Shown piece after piece: positions 58,401-64,000 of a DNA stretch of 64,000 bases. Source of the stretch: Allacma fusca (Eukaryota; Arthropoda; Collembola; Symphypleona; Sminthuridae); contig OX359246.1 in NCBI GenBank assembly GCA_947179485.1, forward strand, positions 28,768,001 to 28,832,000, read 5' to 3'. The position numbers and the translations under genes are program-made. The notes beneath the pieces are model-generated. The model was not told where the DNA came from and searched no databases. It saw only the letters and a list, made by a program, of their open reading frames with translations. Numbering within the stretch: the first letter of the stretch is position 1; each line of letters begins with the position of its first letter.

Positions 58401-58818
58401 TGTTGTTGAGTAGTGATAACAATAAGAATATGATTGTTAGAATAACAATAATTAGATTATAAACCAGCAGAAAATTAGTTTTTATTTAAAAATTGAAACA
58501 GAGAAGTGAAAATAATATTTAATGGAAGAAAAGTGAATTCAATGTAAAAATGTGCATATATTATGATGAGAGGAGGATGATGAAAAAATGAGGGATTTTG
58601 AATTTGAATGACTAATAAAGTAACACCTTAAATTGGAGAAAGAGGATTTTCTGGATAAGATAAAGGGATTGAACCTTAAATGCACTTATGCTGGAAAGCA
58701 AAGACTTTCAATAATAAAAATAAGGGTTTCAAAGAATATTATAACATTTGTGCCACTGGGCACTGGTCCTTCGAAATAAAGAAAGATTTCACGTTAGTGC
58801 ATACTGTAGGCACCAACA
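58401..58818 (+). repeat. 5' LTR of the Bel/Pao element
   Basis: Starts TGTTG and ends CAACA (a perfect 5-bp inverted pair), 418 bp. The left limit is set by the break in homology with the A3 flank; the right limit by the primer-binding-site-like text. Possible polyadenylation signals AATAAA occur near 58615 and 58775. The 3' LTR needed to confirm the limits is not in the window. Confidence 0.8.
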
Positions 58819-58821
58819 TTT

Positions 58822-58840
58822 TGGTCCTTCGAACCGGATC
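58822..58840 (+). promoter_or_regulatory. Primer binding site of the Bel/Pao element
   Basis: TGGTCCTTCGAACCGGATC begins three bases after the LTR. A TGG start is expected for pairing with a tRNA CCA end. The tRNA was not identified. The first 12 bases also occur inside the LTR at 58764-58775. Confidence 0.65.
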
Positions 58841-58875
58841 TAGCTGACAGTAACGAAAAGCAGTTCTGAGGAATT

Positions 58876-61800
58876 ATGTCTTCACGAAATACGAGGCAGA
58901 CAAGGAGCAGATCGAGACGAAATAGCAATCGCCAAGATAGGCAGCAAGCTGTGTCTCGAGCTGATGATTCTTTTGCAGTGCCTGACGACGTCGAAGATAA
59001 TACCAACAATGATGTATCGATGATTACATCTACTCCCAATCGACCGAATGTAACTGACCCATCTACTGTACAAGCTCCTGAAGGAATTCATACCGACAGC
59101 AGGAGAACTACATTGGCAAATGTCAACAATAATTTCGAGACATCAGGTTTGAATAATACAATTAAACCGACTAATATAGATTGTAGTAGATCACATCGAA
59201 GTTCCACTTCGAGTTTTAAACGACAAAGACAGCTGGAAATTGAAATTGCTGCTGAAAAACTAAAAATTGAGCTTGATGAAGAAGAAGCAAAACTGAAACT
59301 TCAACTTTTAGCCAGCAAAAGAGCTAGAGAGGAAGTACTAAGTAAGAAAATGCAAGAGCTAGCGGCGTGCGATGAATCCGACTGTGAATCACATTTCGAT
59401 GTGAAAAGCGTAGCATCGAAGCCAAGAAGTACGGTACAGAATTGGCTTGAAAAGTGTCAATCCTTAAATTCAACACCACATGTTGTACAAGCTTGCCCTG
59501 ATGATATACCAAAAACAAGTTTTGAAAAATTCATGGCTAGACAAACTGTTGCAACTAAACTTCCCCAATTCAGTGGCAATTCACAAGAATGGCTCATGTT
59601 CATTAAGCAATATAAAGAAACTACACAAATGTGCGGTTTGGGAAATGCAGAGAACATGATTAGACTCCAGGGGGCGCTGAAAGGGAAAGCACGAGAAGCA
59701 GTTGAGTCCATCCTAGGCTTTCCTGAAAATGTTGACATGGTCATTGAAATACTACAGATGAGTTTTGGAAGAACCGATCAAATCATCAAGTCTTTGATTA
59801 TGAAAGCCAGATCTGTACTAGCTCCAAAAGAAGGTAAACCTGACAGCATTATATGTTTTTATAATGCAGTCAACAACATGGTTTCAACTATGCAGAGAAT
59901 GAATAGCTCCGATCATCTCAATAATCCAATGTTGCTGGAAGAAATGATCAATAAATTGCCATCACACATGAAATCATCATGGGGAATGCAAGTATTGGAT
60001 AGTAACGGTGTTGCAAATCTAATACAGTTCAATTCATGGCTTAAGAGATGGGCAATGGCTCAAACATATCTTCCCATTGCAGACAATAAAGAGCACGAAC
60101 CTTCAGTTGAAAAATCTGGAAAGAAACAACAGGCAACTATTTTGAACGTCAAAGAAGAAAATGTTGAAGATCAACAAGAAATCAGAAGAGGAAAAGAAGA
60201 GCGTCGATGTGATTATTGTAATAAATTCCGGCATTCCATTGACCAATGTCGAATTTTCAAAAACTTGAGCATCGACGATAGATGGCAACATGTTAGAAAA
60301 AGAAAACTTTGCTTTCTCTGCCTATTGAAAGGACACATGACTACTGATTGTAAGTCTGGATTGAAATGTACCAAAGAGCAATGTAGTAAAAGTCATCACA
60401 CACTTTTACACAACTCTAATTATACAAAAGGTATCAATTCTAAAGCAACTACTATTTCCGAAGCAGCGACCACTACTTCCGAATCAGCCTGTATTGCTTT
60501 TAAAGAAAGTGTACTCAATACAACTTCCAACAATCAAGTGCTTCTGAAAATTCTTCCGTTGACACTGAAAGGTCAAACGAGTGAAGAAAATACGTATGCT
60601 TTACTTGATGAAGGTGCTAATGTAACATTGATTGATGAAGAATTTGCAAAAAAGTTGAATTTGGATGGGAATGAAATTGATTTTAGCTTTCGAGGAATAA
60701 ATTCTATAACTCAGGAATTGAAAAGCAAGTCAGTCAATTTTAGGATTAAATCATCCGAAGGTGTAGAGTTTCAGCTGACAAATGTAAAAACGGTTCGAAA
60801 TTTGTCATTACCAACACAATCGGTTCGTACTGAAAACAGAAAAAAGTGGATACATTTGAAAGATCTCAACATCGATATGTATCGATGCGCAACTCCGAAG
60901 CTTTTGATCGGACAAGATCATATTGATCTTATTGCAACCAGAGAATTACTTCAGGGTCCACCAAATGCTCCAGTCGCTTCAAAAACAAAACTCGGTTGGG
61001 TTATTCATGGAAATAATTCATATTCTGTTAACAGAGTTGAAACAGTATTGCATTGTTTTGAAAATGATGATAATCTGCATGAACTTGTAAAGAGTTATTT
61101 CAAAGTTGAGTCTCTGGAAAATCCAAGCAATGAAAGAGTACAGTTATCTCGAGATGACAAGAAAGCGCTTAAAATAATGGACGAAACATCAGTTCACACA
61201 GGAAATCAATGGACAACTGGTCTTTTGTGGAAAAATGAACAGATGTCGTTACCTGAGAGTAGGTTACAAGCTGAACGAAGACTTCGTTACATTGAAAAGA
61301 AGCTGGACAAAGATCCAGTATTGGCAAAAGCATACATCGATAAGATCAATGATCATGTTCAAAAAGGTTATGCTCGAGAATTAAGTATCGATGAAGCAGC
61401 TGTCCAAACTTCAAAAACTTGGTATTTGCCTCATTTTGCGGTTGTAAACCCAAATAAACCCGGAAAAATCAGAGTAGTTTGGGATGCAGCAGCAAAGTCA
61501 AATGGAACAAGTTTAAATGAACAACTACTGACTGGTCCTGATTTTTATAATCCTTTACCAGCGGTACTTTTTAAGTTTCGGCAGAGGGCGGTACCAATAT
61601 CTGCAGACATTAAAGAAATGTTCTTGAGAATCAAAATTCATCCTGAGGACAGCCAAGCTCAGCGGTTTTTATGGAGGGGAGAAGACCGAACAAACGCACC
61701 ACGAGTTTATGAATTGACATCGATGTTATTTGGCGCAGTTTGTTCCCCATCTCAAGCCCAGTATATAAAAAACCGAAATGCTCGGGAAATAGAAAACTAC

Positions 61801-64000
61801 TCTTCGAAAGCAACCGAGGCAATAGTCTATCGTCATTATATGGATGACTATTTGGATAGTCTTGATACTGTTGAAGAAGCTAACAAGCAAATCAAAGATG
61901 TTATATATGTACACGAGTCAGGTGGTTTCAGTATTTGCAACTGGATATCAACCCAAACTAAAGTATTTGAAGGAATCTCAACTGAACTAATTGCTGATGG
62001 AATGAAAACTTTTGACACTGCAAATACATTTCCTGTAGAAAGAGTACTTGGACTTCAGTGGAATCCAAACGATGACACATTCGGTTTTAATGTCAAATTC
62101 CACAAAGTGTTACCAGAAGTACTTGAACAGCAACGAAGACCAACTAAAAGAGAAGTACTAAAAATCATAATGTCAATTTTTGATCCTCTTGGTCTGATTT
62201 CTCATTTTCATATAAGAGGGAAGATTCTTCTTCAGATGATATGGAAAAGTGGAATTGGTTGGGACGAGGAGTTAGGGGCGGAGCAATATACACTTTGGAT
62301 TTCGTGGTTTCAACAAATTAAATGTTTGGCTGAAATCAAAATTCCTCGATTCTATCAATTTTCAACTGGAATAAATATTCAGCTGCATGTATGCTGTGAT
62401 GCAAGTGAAGCTGCATATGCAGCAGTTGCCTATTTGAGAGCTGAATTTAATGATGGAAAAATTCATACTGCACTGATAATGTCGAAGACACGAGTTGCTC
62501 CATTAAAACCAATGACCATACCTCGATTAGAATTGTTAGCAGCTCTAGTTGGAAGCAAAATGGCAAACTTCATCAAACAAAATCACAATCTTAAAATTAG
62601 TTCTACATATATGTGGACTGATTCTCAAACTGTTCTTCGCTGGATTCGCTCAGACACAAACAGATTCAAAACATTTGTTGCTCAACGAATCGGTGAGATT
62701 GATGAACTTACCGAAGTAAGCCAGTGGAGATGGATTCCTACCAAGGAAAATGTAGCTGATGATGCTACAAGGGGCGAAAACGACGCTGATATTTCTGAAA
62801 CTTCCAGATGGTTTTGGGGTCCTGCATTTTTGAAGTTAAACGAAGAATTTTGGCCGAAAGAATCAAAAAACGATACAAAAATAAATATTGATGGTGTAGA
62901 TGAAGTAATGGATTTCGTTCATATAGTAGCTTCACCTACAATGGATCTTCCTGATATCAACAAATTTTCTAAATTTAAGAAGTTACTCCGATCAACAGCA
63001 TGGATGTTCCGATTTATTTCACGATGCAAAGGTGATCGGAGTCAACCCAAGGAGTTACAACCATCTGAGATTATTTTAGCTGAGACGTTATGGTGGAAAT
63101 GTGTACAGTGGCAACATTTTGCAAACGATATGAAGAATTTGTCAACAGGATCTCCGGTTCCATCATCAAGTTCTCTAAGAAATCTATGCCCAATACTAGA
63201 TTCACAAGGTATCATGAGAATTAACAGTAGAATGAATCGTGACATGAGAGATGAGCAAGTCATTCTGGATCGTCATCACAAATTTACTGTACTTCTTGTT
63301 ACACATTTTCATGAAGTTCATATGCATGTTGGGCAAGATACTTGCATTAATGAGATACGACAAGTATATTGGATTATTGGACTACGACAGTTAATTAGAA
63401 AAATTAGATTTAGCTGTCCTCGATGCAAGAAGTTAACTGCAAAAGCTGGAAATCCGAAGATGGGTTTATTACCGATTGAAAAATTGACTCCATATGTAAA
63501 ACCATTCCATACAACTGGTATGGACTACTTCGGCCCTTTATCTATACGAGTAGGCAAGAAATATGAGAAAAGATATGGTGTTATTTTTTCATGTCTGGCT
63601 ACAAGAGCTATTCATTTAGAAATTGCTGAGAAATTAAATAGCGATTCAGCTATAATGGCAATATTTCGTTTGATGGCATTAAGAGGACAAATTCATACTA
63701 TTTGGTCAGATAATGGTAAAAATTTAGTAGGAGCAGATAGAGAAATCAAGTCTGCCCTTGAATATGTCAATGGAGATGAGATACAGAGAAAACTATCAAT
63801 TAAAGGAATTAATTGGAAATTTATTCCTCCTGCGGCACCACATTGGGGAGGCTCTTGGGAAAGACTCATTCAGTCAGTGAAGAGAGCTTTACGGGCTGTA
63901 CTTTCAAAACAAGTATTAGGATCGGAGGCTTTGGAAACTCTTTTTGCAGAAGTCAGTCATTCCGTGAATACTCGCCCATTAACTCACGTGTCTGTTGATC
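58876..64000 (+). CDS. Bel/Pao gag-pol polyprotein, partial at the 3' end
   Basis: The start is the first ATG after the LTR (58876), preceded by an in-frame TGA. The frame stays open for 1708 codons to the window edge. Order by residue: basic N-terminus; charged coiled coil (about 116-165); gag DUF1759 region (about 229-400); two CCHC knuckles (C445-C458, C479-C492); aspartic protease with D578-E-G in place of the usual DS/TG; reverse transcriptase (about 850-1100) with YMDD at 988-991; RNase H (D1175, E1219, D1249, D1295); integrase with an H2C2 finger ending C1514/C1517 and catalytic D1550, D1612, E1662. All catalytic residues except the unusual protease triad are canonical. The C-terminal DUF5641 domain should follow. 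The lack of any stop suggests recent activity. Confidence 0.95.
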   Translation, partial: MSSRNTRQTRSRSRRNSNRQDRQQAVSRADDSFAVPDDVEDNTNNDVSMITSTPNRPNVTDPSTVQAPEGIHTDSRRTTLANVNNNFETSGLNNTIKPTNIDCSRSHRSSTSSFKRQRQLEIEIAAEKLKIELDEEEAKLKLQLLASKRAREEVLSKKMQELAACDESDCESHFDVKSVASKPRSTVQNWLEKCQSLNSTPHVVQACPDDIPKTSFEKFMARQTVATKLPQFSGNSQEWLMFIKQYKETTQMCGLGNAENMIRLQGALKGKAREAVESILGFPENVDMVIEILQMSFGRTDQIIKSLIMKARSVLAPKEGKPDSIICFYNAVNNMVSTMQRMNSSDHLNNPMLLEEMINKLPSHMKSSWGMQVLDSNGVANLIQFNSWLKRWAMAQTYLPIADNKEHEPSVEKSGKKQQATILNVKEENVEDQQEIRRGKEERRCDYCNKFRHSIDQCRIFKNLSIDDRWQHVRKRKLCFLCLLKGHMTTDCKSGLKCTKEQCSKSHHTLLHNSNYTKGINSKATTISEAATTTSESACIAFKESVLNTTSNNQVLLKILPLTLKGQTSEENTYALLDEGANVTLIDEEFAKKLNLDGNEIDFSFRGINSITQELKSKSVNFRIKSSEGVEFQLTNVKTVRNLSLPTQSVRTENRKKWIHLKDLNIDMYRCATPKLLIGQDHIDLIATRELLQGPPNAPVASKTKLGWVIHGNNSYSVNRVETVLHCFENDDNLHELVKSYFKVESLENPSNERVQLSRDDKKALKIMDETSVHTGNQWTTGLLWKNEQMSLPESRLQAERRLRYIEKKLDKDPVLAKAYIDKINDHVQKGYARELSIDEAAVQTSKTWYLPHFAVVNPNKPGKIRVVWDAAAKSNGTSLNEQLLTGPDFYNPLPAVLFKFRQRAVPISADIKEMFLRIKIHPEDSQAQRFLWRGEDRTNAPRVYELTSMLFGAVCSPSQAQYIKNRNAREIENYSSKATEAIVYRHYMDDYLDSLDTVEEANKQIKDVIYVHESGGFSICNWISTQTKVFEGISTELIADGMKTFDTANTFPVERVLGLQWNPNDDTFGFNVKFHKVLPEVLEQQRRPTKREVLKIIMSIFDPLGLISHFHIRGKILLQMIWKSGIGWDEELGAEQYTLWISWFQQIKCLAEIKIPRFYQFSTGINIQLHVCCDASEAAYAAVAYLRAEFNDGKIHTALIMSKTRVAPLKPMTIPRLELLAALVGSKMANFIKQNHNLKISSTYMWTDSQTVLRWIRSDTNRFKTFVAQRIGEIDELTEVSQWRWIPTKENVADDATRGENDADISETSRWFWGPAFLKLNEEFWPKESKNDTKINIDGVDEVMDFVHIVASPTMDLPDINKFSKFKKLLRSTAWMFRFISRCKGDRSQPKELQPSEIILAETLWWKCVQWQHFANDMKNLSTGSPVPSSSSLRNLCPILDSQGIMRINSRMNRDMRDEQVILDRHHKFTVLLVTHFHEVHMHVGQDTCINEIRQVYWIIGLRQLIRKIRFSCPRCKKLTAKAGNPKMGLLPIEKLTPYVKPFHTTGMDYFGPLSIRVGKKYEKRYGVIFSCLATRAIHLEIAEKLNSDSAIMAIFRLMALRGQIHTIWSDNGKNLVGADREIKSALEYVNGDEIQRKLSIKGINWKFIPPAAPHWGGSWERLIQSVKRALRAVLSKQVLGSEALETLFAEVSHSVNTRPLTHVSVD

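Larger units (their letters stand above)
58401..64000 (+). mobile_element. Bel/Pao LTR retrotransposon, cut by the window edge
   Basis: The 5' LTR is followed by a primer-binding-site-like stretch, a short leader and an uninterrupted polyprotein frame to the end of the window. It interrupts the A5 3' flank: the partner at 35780-35826 reads straight through the insertion point. The 3' LTR, the right target duplication and the C-terminal domain after integrase lie outside. Confidence 0.93.

Noticed and set aside
58401..64000. Endogenous retrovirus or other viral integration
   Set aside because: The domain order and DUF1759-type gag fit Bel/Pao retrotransposons, and no envelope gene is visible. 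The downstream end is outside the window, so an envelope-like ORF cannot be fully excluded.

Overview
This is eukaryotic DNA from an invertebrate, most likely an arthropod. It is AT-rich and has intron-split genes with GT..AG junctions. A young Bel/Pao LTR retrotransposon, Tc1, Helitron and hAT elements and SINEs are present. A springtail (Collembola) would fit, because small four-helix membrane proteins are expanded there, but nothing in the sequence fixes the species. I see no prokaryotic gene, rRNA, CRISPR array or complete tRNA.

The host content is a tandemly duplicated cluster of small membrane-protein genes. Their exons are too short to show up as ordinary ORFs. Family A encodes a protein of about 170 residues with four hydrophobic segments, a CCCG N-terminus and four exons with intron phases 0, 1 and 0. 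It has five copies on the + strand. A2 (19111-20202) and A3 (34286-35338) are intact. A4 (48057-50146) is open but has lost its ancestral start codon. A1 (8891-14737) and A5 (55162-55918) are broken. Family B encodes a single-pass membrane protein with three exons. B1 (23972-25716) is intact and B2 (37022-39092) is a truncated relic. The order A2-B1, then A3-B2, shows that the duplicated unit held one A and one B gene. Families A and B share a related upstream segment although their proteins are different. A separate minus-strand gene fragment at 44649-45212 carries the catalytic motifs of sphingomyelin synthase.

Most of the remaining sequence is mobile DNA. Because the duplicated units supply an undisturbed version of each locus, insertions can be read to the base. 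I count sixteen hAT-like elements with terminal inverted repeats (TIRs) and 7-8 bp target duplications (TSDs), 13 of them perfect 8-bp duplications. They cover about 16 kb and are nested up to three deep inside intron 1 of A1. Each family is filled with its own short word repeated in both orientations, such as ATCCTATCCG, GGGTACGG or GGAACAGG. Other elements are a LINE relic (1-1151), a dead Tc1 copy (3077-4730), two pogo-like TA elements, a possible Mutator-like MITE (54329-54961), a large foldback element (26901-29241) with an assembly gap inside, a Helitron end (37242-37800), two copies of one SINE, and two 22-bp minisatellite blocks split by a hAT insertion.

The right end (58401-64000) is a Bel/Pao element with a complete 5' LTR and 1708 uninterrupted codons of gag-protease-RT-RNase H-integrase, cut by the window edge. 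It inserted into the 3' flank of A5. The stretches 1152-2809, 4733-5400, 26281-26900, 29242-33040, 45300-46500 and 52994-53650 hold no gene I can support.
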